A DNA stretch of 64,000 bases from Jiulongibacter sp966250325. Its GTDB lineage: Bacteria > Bacteroidota > Bacteroidia > Cytophagales > Spirosomataceae. A model generated the notes under the pieces. It had not been told where the DNA came from. It saw only the letters and a program-made list of their open reading frames with translations, and ran no database searches. How positions within the stretch are numbered: position 1 is the stretch's first letter; each line of letters opens with the position of its first letter. Below, piece after piece: positions 1 to 7,872 of the stretch. The stretch lies in contig CBINGY010000005.1 in assembly GCA_966250325.1 (NCBI GenBank), positions 1-64,000 of the forward strand, written 5' to 3'. The position numbers were made by a program, and so were the translations under genes.

Positions 1-76
1 TGCTGTGTTCACTTGTTCACCTGCCACATGTTGTGAATTGCTTTCGATCTTTGACATCTGATACCATACCCTGATG
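1..76 (+). CRISPR. Terminal spacer fragment and last repeat of a type II-C CRISPR array
   Basis: Only the end of the array is inside the window. Bases 1-29 have the length expected of most of a 30-nt spacer. The repeat starts at 30 with GTTGTGAATTGCTTTC, the conserved 5' half of Bacteroidota II-C repeats, and pairs with the tracrRNA anti-repeat at 5993-6010 over 18 nt (17 Watson-Crick pairs and one G-U). The 3' border near 76 is assumed from the usual 46-48 nt length. With one copy visible, the true repeat length and any degeneration of this terminal copy cannot be measured. Orientation means the array is transcribed to the right, against the cas genes, as in other II-C loci. Confidence 0.75.
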
Positions 77-81
77 TAATA

Positions 82-167
82 CAAAGCAAATCAGTGGATT
101 GTATCCGAAAAAATGCAAAGAAAATGAATGAGATGTCTGAAACAGAACCCGCCCCGGCGGGTTTTTT
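82..167 (+). ncRNA. tracrRNA-like tail directly after the terminal CRISPR repeat
   Basis: Bases 83-93 (AAAGCAAATCA) are complementary to repeat bases 34-44 at 10 of 11 positions. A GGAT-TGT-ATCC hairpin follows at 96-106, comparable with the GGATTATTCC nexus of the tracrRNA at 6013-6022. An AU-rich linker leads to a terminator at 148-167. A further 5-bp stem (54-58 with 73-77) would cap the repeat/anti-repeat duplex. The order duplex, nexus, terminator is that of a tracrRNA joined to its crRNA. It may instead be a decayed tracrRNA copy or a simple array terminator with chance similarity. Confidence 0.5.
148..167 (+). terminator. Rho-independent terminator at the array end
   Basis: CCCGC pairs with GCGGG around a four-base loop (148-161), followed by six T residues. 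It would stop array transcription coming from the left, just before the convergent cas2 stop codon at 171. Confidence 0.8.
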
Positions 168-170
168 CAT

Positions 171-509
171 TTAAAATAGTTCAAGCTGCTGAGGGGTATC
201 GGGCCGATCCCCCTGGTATTGGCCTTTGTAGAATTCCATGCGACCAAACTGGGCGTCAGTGATTTCGAACAGAATGACTTCCCCTTTTTTGGGAAGAATA
301 CGCTTCACCCGTTTCTTATGTACTTCGGCATTCTCTTTACTGGCACAGTGCCGGGCATAAATGCTGTACTGGATCATGGTAAAGCCATCCCGCATAATCT
401 CTTTACGAAAAGTGGCGTAGGCTTTCCGATCTTTTTTGGTGGCCGTGGGTAAATCAAAATAAACAAACAGCCACATAATGCGGTATTGGTTTAATCGATC
501 CAGACTCAT
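171..509 (-). CDS. cas2: CRISPR-associated endoribonuclease/adaptation protein Cas2
   Basis: Cas2 dimers bridge two Cas1 dimers in the spacer-integration complex. The 112-residue product begins MSLDRLNQYR, followed by the ferredoxin-fold first strand with the conserved Asp of FDLPT at residue 19, and contains SIYARHCASKENAE, characteristic of type II-C Cas2. The start at 509 is preferred to an upstream ATG at 554 because it forms an ATGA overlap with the cas1 stop codon and matches the usual Cas2 N-terminus. It is the last gene of the cas9-cas1-cas2 run and converges on the array. Confidence 0.93.
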   Translation of the reverse strand: MSLDRLNQYRIMWLFVYFDLPTATKKDRKAYATFRKEIMRDGFTMIQYSIYARHCASKENAEVHKKRVKRILPKKGEVILFEITDAQFGRMEFYKGQYQGDRPDTPQQLELF

Positions 510-1438
510 GGAAATTCGGGATAGGAAATACGCCGGGTTTCTCCCATAAAACACCGCATGAGCGAGGCGGTGGTACGCTGCGAGGCCACCATGAGGGGGC
601 TGCTCTTTTCTTCGATAAGTACATCGATGACCGGCAAACTGAGCAAATGTTTTTTCTCTGCCAGACCCAGATCTATTGGCAGAAACTCATTTTCATAGAT
701 GTATTCCAGCACCAGCCTATCCACAAAAGGCCTGTAGGGTTCCATGATATCATCGGCCAAACAATAGTGATTATACTTGTTCCTATGATGGATACCCAGT
801 ACCGGCAGACAGCCACTGCTCACCAGAGATCGGGCTATGATGGCCCGAAGGATGGCATAGCCGTAATTGAGAAGGTGATTGGGAGGACCTTCAAATCGCC
901 CCCGGTTGGTGCCAAATTCTTCCAGCAGTCTTTCCCAATAAATGGCTGCTGCCCGACCTTCCACATTTCCTGTGTCCCCACTTTTCACCTCACCGGCCAG
1001 GTATTCCAAAGCCTGGGCATCCTTGTTAAAAAACTTCAGGACCTCCGCCTGGTTCGTGATTTTATGTTCTACCGTTTGCTTCCAAAGTTGTTTCTTAAGC
1101 GGTTCTGTGGCTTCAAGCTGATACCGTAGTTTTTCCGATTGAGTGGCATTATCGCTTAAGGGAAGCAAAAGCCCTCTGGGATGATGGCTGCTGTCGCACC
1201 AGAGTACCGAGGCATTATTTTCCAGAAGTTTTTCACAAAGTCCATGGGTAATGGTGATTTGTTTATGATCCAGAATCACCAAACCTATATCCTCGATGGG
1301 AATCCGGGTTACCGCCTCCTCTTTCATTCCGGTCGGAATGTCTGGGTTCTTTTCAACGGAAGGAATCCGATGCTCCAGTTGATCCAGCCGCATAGATAGA
1401 TAGGCAGGGTTTCCGAAGTATAGGGTGCGTTTGATCAT
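506..1438 (-). CDS. cas1: CRISPR-associated integrase Cas1 (type II-C)
   Basis: Cas1 is the metal-dependent integrase that inserts new spacers. The 310-residue protein has the type II N-terminus (MIKRTLYFGNPAYLSMR), a Glu in YWERLL near residue 168, a His in LGIHHRNKYN near 214 and an Asp pair in LADDIMEPYRP near 228, matching the catalytic Glu/His/Asp layout. Full length for the family. It overlaps cas2 by four bases and lies 108 bp after cas9, so the three genes are probably one operon. Its base composition is visibly richer in G+C than that of cas9. Confidence 0.95.
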   Translation of the reverse strand: MIKRTLYFGNPAYLSMRLDQLEHRIPSVEKNPDIPTGMKEEAVTRIPIEDIGLVILDHKQITITHGLCEKLLENNASVLWCDSSHHPRGLLLPLSDNATQSEKLRYQLEATEPLKKQLWKQTVEHKITNQAEVLKFFNKDAQALEYLAGEVKSGDTGNVEGRAAAIYWERLLEEFGTNRGRFEGPPNHLLNYGYAILRAIIARSLVSSGCLPVLGIHHRNKYNHYCLADDIMEPYRPFVDRLVLEYIYENEFLPIDLGLAEKKHLLSLPVIDVLIEEKSSPLMVASQRTTASLMRCFMGETRRISYPEFP

Positions 1439-1546
1439 ACTTTTTATAATCAGGTTCTAAATCATAAGCTAAAATATTGCAAATCAAGTACTAGAATATC
1501 GATCAAATTGTCTTCTAAAAATCAATCCGGAATCATACGTAATAAC

Positions 1547-4500
1547 TTAAGCTTTAGAAATGTTACCCAATCTATCAACTTTTAACTTGACACAGACCTC
1601 TTTAATCATTGAACCATCCAGAGCTCGTTCCATTTTGTTGAGTGTGGAGAACTCAGCTTTATTAACAATGGAAGAAGCAATCTCATGTCTAACGAAGAAA
1701 ATTTGACTCCCAGAGAAGCTAACTACCTTATAGATTCTCTGCTTCATTTCAGTGTTGAAATTCTGAAAATTTATAGCATTCAGGTTTATTGCTTCGTCTT
1801 CATTTGGGATATAAACCAAATCATTTGGGCTTAATATAAATCCAATCTTATTTCTAAAGTCCACAACATTTAATCCTTGTTTTTGCCTTTCAATGATCTC
1901 GATTAGAGGAATACTTTCGAAACTTCTTTTCCCATTTTCATTTTGAAGAATGGTGAAGAAAAGGTTGGTACCTTTTGCGGCCTCCACATACTTATTTTTT
2001 TTATTGCCGGTTTGTCCCACTTGAAATTTACTACCTAATTCAAAAATCCTGACTTTGTAGATCGGTAGATGAGATTTCCCATTATTGAATTGAACAAGAT
2101 TTTTATTTAAATCTTCAATGCCTTCCGGAGAAAAAGCTAATTCAGGGTTACCTCCTCTCGATTCCAGATAATTTTTTAGAATTTTTTGAATACCCGTATC
2201 TGTAATGCTGGCAATAGTTTTCAAATCAAAAGAAGTATCCAACGATTTTCTTGTGGCTGTTAGTGTTTTGTCTTTTGGTGTTTTAAACCATTGCAATTCT
2301 ACTTTACCGGATACGGTATCTTTATGCATTGGTTTGCGTATTGCCCAATTGGTGGCTTTTTGTTCTATCTTTTTCTTTTTCTTTTCTCCATTTATCTCGA
2401 CAAACTTCTCATGTCTGTTGGTCGCCTTGTTGATAGTACGAAGATTTTGCTTGAAGCTAACTACTATGTTTTCAAGAGAATCTTTGGCATCCTGAGTGAA
2501 GCTGGCCCAAGGTTTTAAAAACTGTTTAGGCACCTCGCGTTCAATTCTTTCTCCCGTTTTAGGATGTACATAGGTGACTTTCTCAAACTGCATTAATTTT
2601 CTTTTCAAATCATGTCTGCTTGTATCCGATCTCGCTGATTGATTGTTAAGCAAATTCACATGATCTCTGGTGGCACAAGCAATGACCAATGCATCCATGG
2701 CATGATGCCTGTGGTCAATACGCTTCTTTTGAAAACCTTTGGAGAGTTCTAAAGGTACCGTTGGAAGAAATTTCTGATAATTTTGATTCCATACGGTGAA
2801 GTGCTTTTCATTTGTTATTTGATTTAACCGCTCAAATCTGGGTAAAATTAGGTCATTCCACACATCATTTAAGCCCCAATCTTGTTTTAACTGCGAGGTG
2901 ATTTTACCATTTCCTGAGACTAAATTTTTGGAATTTATGCCATCATCATTATGTGGACTTCGAACAAGATTGGATAGTAGTCCAGAAATGAACTTACTAA
3001 TGTATCTCGTATCGTTCAATTGTCTTTCGATCATTTTCTCCGGAATTTCTTCCAGAAGCAACTTGGCTCTTTTGCTTCTGTTTTTGGCGTAATTTTGTTT
3101 TACAAAATCTTCATAATCATCCACCTCTAAAATTTTGACTTGTCTACCGAAACCGCAGTCCACTATACTTCCATGAAACTTCTTTATAAATTCAAGGCCA
3201 AGTGAGTTGTCTTTGAGCTTGTTTACAGCTGATTCACAAATTATTTTATTACTCAGACTATCATCGAAATAGCGACTTTGAGGGATAATATGTTCGATTT
3301 CATAATCGGCCGTAAATAGCTTATTCAAAGGAATAATTTGACCTGTATAAGGAGATTTATATTTCTGTTCCAACCATAATTTATACCTTCTTAAATCCGC
3401 AGATGACGGTTGTGCTGTTTTACTTATCTTTAGAATCTCATCTTCAATTTCAATATCAGAATTCAATACTCCCTCTTCATAGATTTTCATAATTTCCTGC
3501 TGCATAGGAGAGTAAGGCCTTACATTCTCTACATTCTCATCATGCAACATCTCAGCAAGTAGGGCTTTTATCCGAAGATTAGTGTTTTCGTTTTCAGTAA
3601 TTCTCTTTGTCGCATCTATCCTTTCTTCTCTTGTTTGTTTCATTTCTCTTCCCAACTCAATATGAATTTCGCTAAAGAAATCTTTGGTCCCTTTTCCGAA
3701 ATGAATCCAGATATCCTTCACCACCCGAAGTGTTTCCATTACAATCTGTTCAACAATCGGATTTCTTAAAGAATGCTGCCGGAATTCTGACAAAAATTTC
3801 TCAATATGTTCAGGAGTCTGCCATTTATCAATTGATGCTGCTTCCGAGTGCCTTCCATATACAATGTATTGAGCCAGCCATAACTGTAATCCTTGAAAGT
3901 CATTTTCCCTGGTAAGATGAATTGCCTTCTCTCGGACCCGGTCCTTTATGTTTTCATCATATTCCCCAGTTATAATTTTTCCGATCCGATCTTTACTTTT
4001 ATTATCAATACTATCCCAATGCCAGTATTTCCCTATCCTCATTAGCGGTAGAAGTTTTTTTATCCCTTTTTCAGAAAAAGAACCATACTCGCTTTTGTAG
4101 GGAGGAATTTTGCGAAATGCCTCCAAGAACGAATTTTCGTCTAATTTATGTTGCTGAGCAAAAGACTTTAATGCCTTTTCATATTCTACTTTATCAGTTA
4201 CGGAATAGATCAAATGCCAAAGCCTTTGTTCGACTTCTCTTGTTAAGAAATTAACAGGCAAATTCTCCACTTTCTCTAAACGAGTCAGTATCGTTGCCCT
4301 GGTTTCATTACATGGATAACCTTTATTTTCTACATAATTCCACCTGTACTTTTCAATCTCTGTCTTTGGGACTTTTTTGACATTCAGTTTTCTTTTCAGA
4401 AAAAAATCAATCAGCGATCCTTGTTCAATCTCCTTTCTACTGCTAAGGAATTCAAACAAGCTTTCCCAGTCTTCCTCTTTGTTTAGGTATTCAGAAGTAA

Positions 4501-5881
4501 TATTTGAATCATCCTCCTTTCGATAAATGGAAAGGTTATACATCCACTGCCAAATCCGAAACTCCTGATAATAAGGATTAGATTTAGGAATAGCTTTGAG
4601 GTATTTCGCTTTTTCTATTCCGTCCTTGTCCTTGTAGGTATAAAATTCCAAGGAACAATCACCGATTGAAGACTTTTGACTTCTGAGCGGACGCTGATAG
4701 AAAATAATATCATCCATAAAGAGATGGACGAAATCTTTGCTTTGTAGCGTTTGCTGCCAAACCTCGTTATTCCGGTAAAGTTCACGAACACATTCATTCA
4801 ATATTTCGTCCAGAAATAATTCAGGTTGCAACTCTATCTGCTTTTGAAGGATTTGTTTTAGTTCTTGTTTGTAAAATTTACGTTCGATAGTTCGAACCAA
4901 CTTGCCCTTTATTTTTTGTTTAGGGTCTTGGAGAATTGCGTCATAGATATAGGCTCCTACCGTTTTTCCGGAGAATTCTATGTCTTTTTCTGTCTTCTTC
5001 TTAATTAGAGTCCAATCAGTCTCTAAAGGAGCCCGGAAACTACGTTTCTCCTTACCTTCTTTGTCTGTTTTTATTGTGCCATCATCATTTAAGTCAGTGG
5101 TAACTATGAAATCCCGAATCTTTTCTTTCCAATCAAATAATGGAGTTTTACTTGCCCTTCTATATACCCACCCATTTTCCAGAATTAAAGAATACCAAAC
5201 TTCAGATTTACCTTTTTGAGGTTCATCACTAATGACATCTACAACTTTGAGAGAATAAAATTCGACTAATTTATTCGGATTCTCATCCTCCTCCTCGCCA
5301 CGTAGCTGATAATATCCACGCTTCTGGTTAAAATTAAGAAGTATCCAGGCCAGTTCTTCTTTTTCGATTCTTTCTGATAATGCTTTTTTTCGAAGGTAAT
5401 AGAGAGTCCAGTCATATGGCACCAATGCAGGCTCTCCATTCTTCTTAAAGAGTACATTGGGTTGATGCATTTTGAAATCCACCAACATCTCATTAAAGCT
5501 TTTCTTAAAGATGAATTGACCGTTATCATAAACAAGTTTTGGCTCTATCTCTACTTTAAACTTCCCCAAACGTTTACTGAAATCAATTTCCTTGGCGTAA
5601 TGAGTAGGCAGAAATTTCATCACATTTAAAACTCTGTGCAGTCTCTCCCTGCGAAGTAGGAAACGCTCCCTTAGCCTCCTCGTGCTTCGAAATCTTGTAC
5701 GTTCAGCAGTCTGAGATACTGAATTACCTTTTTCAAAGTCGCCGAGTATATCCTGTGACATGGGAATTATCCTGCTTCCCATTCCCAGAATATTTCCTTG
5801 TTTATTCTTAAAATCTTGTTCAATTAAAGCCCATCCAATACTATTGGTTCCTAAATCAAGTCCGAGGATTCTTTTTGACAT
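1547..5881 (-). CDS. cas9: CRISPR-associated endonuclease Cas9, type II-C
   Basis: RNA-guided DNA endonuclease of 1444 residues, in the range of the large Bacteroidota II-C Cas9 proteins. RuvC-I is GLDLGTNSIGWALIE with Asp9; the arginine-rich bridge helix (RFRSTRRLRERFLLRRERLHR) follows near 62-82; RuvC-II is IHIELGREM near 742; the HNH motif is YEIEHIIPQSRYFDDS near 864; RuvC-III is DHRHHAMDALVIA near 1057. All catalytic residues appear intact. The coding sequence is clearly AT-richer than cas1 and cas2, suggesting a different history. The ATG at 5881 sits 50 bp from a strong hairpin separating it from the tracrRNA. Confidence 0.97.
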   Translation of the reverse strand: MSKRILGLDLGTNSIGWALIEQDFKNKQGNILGMGSRIIPMSQDILGDFEKGNSVSQTAERTRFRSTRRLRERFLLRRERLHRVLNVMKFLPTHYAKEIDFSKRLGKFKVEIEPKLVYDNGQFIFKKSFNEMLVDFKMHQPNVLFKKNGEPALVPYDWTLYYLRKKALSERIEKEELAWILLNFNQKRGYYQLRGEEEDENPNKLVEFYSLKVVDVISDEPQKGKSEVWYSLILENGWVYRRASKTPLFDWKEKIRDFIVTTDLNDDGTIKTDKEGKEKRSFRAPLETDWTLIKKKTEKDIEFSGKTVGAYIYDAILQDPKQKIKGKLVRTIERKFYKQELKQILQKQIELQPELFLDEILNECVRELYRNNEVWQQTLQSKDFVHLFMDDIIFYQRPLRSQKSSIGDCSLEFYTYKDKDGIEKAKYLKAIPKSNPYYQEFRIWQWMYNLSIYRKEDDSNITSEYLNKEEDWESLFEFLSSRKEIEQGSLIDFFLKRKLNVKKVPKTEIEKYRWNYVENKGYPCNETRATILTRLEKVENLPVNFLTREVEQRLWHLIYSVTDKVEYEKALKSFAQQHKLDENSFLEAFRKIPPYKSEYGSFSEKGIKKLLPLMRIGKYWHWDSIDNKSKDRIGKIITGEYDENIKDRVREKAIHLTRENDFQGLQLWLAQYIVYGRHSEAASIDKWQTPEHIEKFLSEFRQHSLRNPIVEQIVMETLRVVKDIWIHFGKGTKDFFSEIHIELGREMKQTREERIDATKRITENENTNLRIKALLAEMLHDENVENVRPYSPMQQEIMKIYEEGVLNSDIEIEDEILKISKTAQPSSADLRRYKLWLEQKYKSPYTGQIIPLNKLFTADYEIEHIIPQSRYFDDSLSNKIICESAVNKLKDNSLGLEFIKKFHGSIVDCGFGRQVKILEVDDYEDFVKQNYAKNRSKRAKLLLEEIPEKMIERQLNDTRYISKFISGLLSNLVRSPHNDDGINSKNLVSGNGKITSQLKQDWGLNDVWNDLILPRFERLNQITNEKHFTVWNQNYQKFLPTVPLELSKGFQKKRIDHRHHAMDALVIACATRDHVNLLNNQSARSDTSRHDLKRKLMQFEKVTYVHPKTGERIEREVPKQFLKPWASFTQDAKDSLENIVVSFKQNLRTINKATNRHEKFVEINGEKKKKKIEQKATNWAIRKPMHKDTVSGKVELQWFKTPKDKTLTATRKSLDTSFDLKTIASITDTGIQKILKNYLESRGGNPELAFSPEGIEDLNKNLVQFNNGKSHLPIYKVRIFELGSKFQVGQTGNKKNKYVEAAKGTNLFFTILQNENGKRSFESIPLIEIIERQKQGLNVVDFRNKIGFILSPNDLVYIPNEDEAINLNAINFQNFNTEMKQRIYKVVSFSGSQIFFVRHEIASSIVNKAEFSTLNKMERALDGSMIKEVCVKLKVDRLGNISKA

Positions 5882-5930
5882 TTTAATCGAGGTTTAAGGT
5901 TAATTAGGTGTTGCAATTTAATAAAAGGAA

Positions 5931-5964
5931 AAATGCGTAGATTAGGTATTTCTACGCATTTTTT
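5931..5964. terminator. Symmetric hairpin terminator between cas9 and tracrRNA
   Basis: AAATGCGTAGA (5931-5941) pairs with TCTACGCATTT (5951-5961) around a nine-base loop, with A-rich sequence on the left and a T run on the right. It could terminate transcripts in either direction. It lies 50 bp upstream of the cas9 start and about 30 bp before the tracrRNA anti-repeat, so it would insulate the divergent units; alternatively it is a 5' leader hairpin of one of them. Confidence 0.6.
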
Positions 5965-5984
5965 ATTGAAATAAATCGTTTAAC

Positions 5985-6073
5985 TTAGCAGCTCGAAAGC
6001 AATTCACAATAAGGATTATTCCGTTGTGAAAACATTTGGGTCGCCTCTTGTCCACAATCAGGAGGCTTTTTTT
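5985..6073 (+). ncRNA. tracrRNA of the type II-C system
   Basis: The anti-repeat TCGAAAGCAATTCACAAT (5993-6010) is complementary to repeat bases 30-47. It is followed by the GGATTATTCC nexus stem (6013-6022), the single-stranded GTTGTGAAAAC segment typical of II-C tracrRNAs, and a terminator hairpin GCCTC/GAGGC (6043-6066) with seven T residues. The 5' end is inferred. A weak promoter match (TTG at about 5966, 17 bases, then TA) lies upstream. It is divergent from cas9. Confidence 0.88.
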
Positions 6074-6220
6074 ATGCCTTTATTTTCAGAAAAAGTATTC
6101 GTCAACCTCCAGTTTTAAAAAAACCGTAGAATCTATTTTTTTGGAAACTCCAATTTCTGAGGGAAGTGGTTAACAGCCAACGGGTCTTTCGGGAATATCC
6201 CTATTTCTTCAAAATAGACA

Positions 6221-6535
6221 TTCCTTTATAACGGACGTTCGTTCCTTTGTAACGGATGTTCGTTCCTTTGTAACGGATGTTCGTTCCTTTGTAACGGATG
6301 TTCGTTCCTTTGTAACGGACATGCGTTGCTTTATAACGGATGTTCGTTCCTTTGTAACGGACGTGCGTTCTTTTATAACGGATGTGCGTTCTTTTATAAC
6401 GGAGGTTCGTTCCTTTGTAACGAATGTTCGTTCCTTTGTAACGGACGTGCGTTGCTTTATAACGGATGTTCGTTCCTTTGTAACAGATGTTCGTTCCTTT
6501 ATAACGGATGTTCGTTCCTTTATAACGGAGCGTTG
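6221..6535. repeat. 21-bp tandem repeat, 15 copies
   Basis: Fifteen head-to-tail units of the form TTCCTTTGTAACGGATGTTCG run from 6221 to 6535 without spacers. Units differ at a few positions (TTTGTAAC or TTTATAAC; GATGTTCG, GACGTGCG). Copies 5-6 resemble copies 11-12, suggesting six-unit (126-bp) segmental duplication. Because 21 is divisible by three, all frames stay open and give heptad-like pseudo-proteins; these have no start signal or family resemblance. The rest of the 5882-6676 gap shows no gene apart from the tracrRNA. Confidence 0.95.
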
Positions 6536-6644
6536 TTCTACATACGGTGTATGAATAGAAATGCCCCCAGCTCCTGCAAAAGGGTCTAAATTAATTTGAA
6601 AGGCAAATAAGCCTTGGCTTCCGGGATTTCATGCCTCCAGATAG

Positions 6645-6675
6645 TAAAAATGCCCTCCGGAAGGAGGGCACTTTT
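6645..6675 (-). terminator. Terminator of the small basic protein gene
   Basis: TGCCCTCC (6651-6658) pairs with GGAGGGCA (6663-6670) around GGAA. Read on the minus strand the stem is followed by a T run, placing the terminator just after the stop codon at 6677. Confidence 0.85.
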
Positions 6676-6676
6676 A

Positions 6677-7039
6677 CTACGCCATGGTTTCAGAGGCGGC
6701 CTTTCGTCTCGGTCGCTTTCGCTCCGATTTCTTGACGCCTCCGGCTTTCATGTACTCGTCAGAGTTTTTTCCGTAACTGGCGGCTACGCCTGCCAGCACA
6801 CGTTCCGAAAAATCTCTCACTTTGCGTTCATTCTCTTCCACCACATTCTGCAGACCGTCTACCTCAGACAGCCGCGTGTTGTAGTCGTTGATGGATTGAC
6901 GGGTCTCATCCAGCAAGGCCTGAAAGGCCGCGTTGTTGAGTCCGTTACCCAGGTCCAGCTCATCGCTGATGGATCGTAAACCGGCAAGTCGCTTACCGGC
7001 ACTTTCCAAAACTCTCGAAACTCTCTTTTTAAGAGCCAT
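6677..7039 (-). CDS. Conserved small basic protein of unknown function
   Basis: The 120-residue protein has no signal peptide or membrane segment. Residues 10-75 are predicted helical with regular charged and leucine positions, compatible with a short coiled coil. The C-terminal half carries SYGKNSDEYMKAGG and then a strongly basic tail (KKSERKRPRRKA, near 103-115) that could bind nucleic acid. I recall similar YGK-EY-AGG-SERKRP endings in hypothetical proteins of other bacteria but cannot assign a function. It has its own terminator and is monocistronic, so a link to the CRISPR locus is not implied by position alone. Confidence 0.75.
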   Translation of the reverse strand: MALKKRVSRVLESAGKRLAGLRSISDELDLGNGLNNAAFQALLDETRQSINDYNTRLSEVDGLQNVVEENERKVRDFSERVLAGVAASYGKNSDEYMKAGGVKKSERKRPRRKAASETMA

Positions 7040-7094
7040 ACTTGAAAAATGTTTAAAAAAATGATCGGTCTATATCACTTTTTCGTGAAAATTT

Positions 7095-7189
7095 TCCGGT
7101 ATGGGAAAGATGCGGTACCTTGCTAGTCTCCTAATCAAAAGTACGCTTTTGGGCTTCGGGATGGTACCAGCCATACCCGGAGCTTTTTT
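7095..7189 (+). ncRNA. Structured RNA candidate with alternative terminator fold
   Basis: TCCGGTATGG (7095-7104) can pair with CCATACCCGGA (7171-7181), and GGTACC (7114-7119) with GGTACC (7163-7168), enclosing a CAAAAG-TACG-CTTTTG hairpin (7136-7151). Alternatively GCTTCGGG (7153-7160) plus ATGG pairs with CCAT plus CCCGGAGC (7171-7183) and is followed by six T residues. The two folds exclude each other, as in an attenuator. No gene follows closely, so a small RNA is equally possible. I recognise no known family. Confidence 0.5.
7153..7189 (+). terminator. Strong rho-independent terminator
   Basis: A 12-bp stem with one bulged A and a TACCAG loop (7153-7183) precedes TTTTTT. It marks the 3' end of a plus-strand transcript that has no recognisable protein gene. 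Confidence 0.75.
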
Positions 7190-7849
7190 CTCCAATGAAA
7201 AACTTCATTTCTGCAATTTTTTGTCAGCGGAATAACCAAAGAAGTACAAACTCTTAGAGGCAGGAAAAATCCTGTGTGGCTTTGCATGTGCTGGTAGTGT
7301 AGATTCAACTCGTGTTTTCAATAAAACACTTCCTTCCATACAAAAACATCCCAAAAAGTCTGTGCTGCTTCAAATCACTCAGCTCAAGACCGGCCGCTCA
7401 ATGGAGCGGCAATCCAAAATTAGTATTTTTTAGAAATGATCCACCACTAAATCAATGGATGTTATTTAATAATTAGAAATTTGTCTAAATAAATAGGTAT
7501 TTGGTCGAGGTTTCGTCCGTCTCATCATGCGAAAAAATCGGCTTTTTCATATCAAGAACCCTGATTTACTTTTTAGAGGAGTTGAAGTGAATTTCCCGCT
7601 ACCATTTAATAATTTGTGGATAACTTTTTCCACAAGGGTGGAAAACCTTTCCCTAGGCAGAATGTTTGTGACGTACTGTGATCCCAGTTGAAAGCCCTAT
7701 CATTTGAACCAGGATAGAATTTTACTTTTCTAAGGGGAATGAAAAAAAATCTGATTTGACGACCTACAAGGCAATTCATGTTTGATCACAGATTGCTTAC
7801 TTCGATCATGGATTTCTTTTTATTGTTTAGATAGCTTGCCCGAATTCCC
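7190..7849. other. Long intergenic region without a recognised gene
   Basis: This AT-rich 660-bp stretch has no convincing open frame. It contains two short hairpins, CAGGA/TCCTG near 7260-7273 and GCCGCTC/GAGCGGC at 7393-7410, neither followed by a T run. I do not recognise an RNA gene or mobile element in it. Confidence 0.6.
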
Positions 7850-7857
7850 TAATTTTG
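7850..7857 (+). promoter_or_regulatory. Bacteroidota -7 box upstream of the CpsB-like gene
   Basis: TAATTTTG matches the TAnnTTTG -7 element exactly. No good TTTG -33 element lies at the ideal distance; TTTAG about 19 bases upstream is the nearest. The start codon at 7873 is 15 bases downstream, implying a very short leader. Confidence 0.45.
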
Positions 7858-7872
7858 AAGGAAACACCAGGT

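Noticed and set aside
2205..5535. Several open frames of 60-96 codons inside cas9, on both strands
   Set aside because: All are shadows in other frames of the AT-rich cas9 gene, without start signals or recognisable products.
6321..6589. Two overlapping frames made of seven-residue repeats
   Set aside because: They are translations of the 21-bp tandem array; any frame stays open because the unit is a multiple of three.
7855..7872. TTG-initiated extension of the CpsB-like gene
   Set aside because: The codon lies inside the TAATTTTG promoter box; the ATG at 7873 is more consistent.
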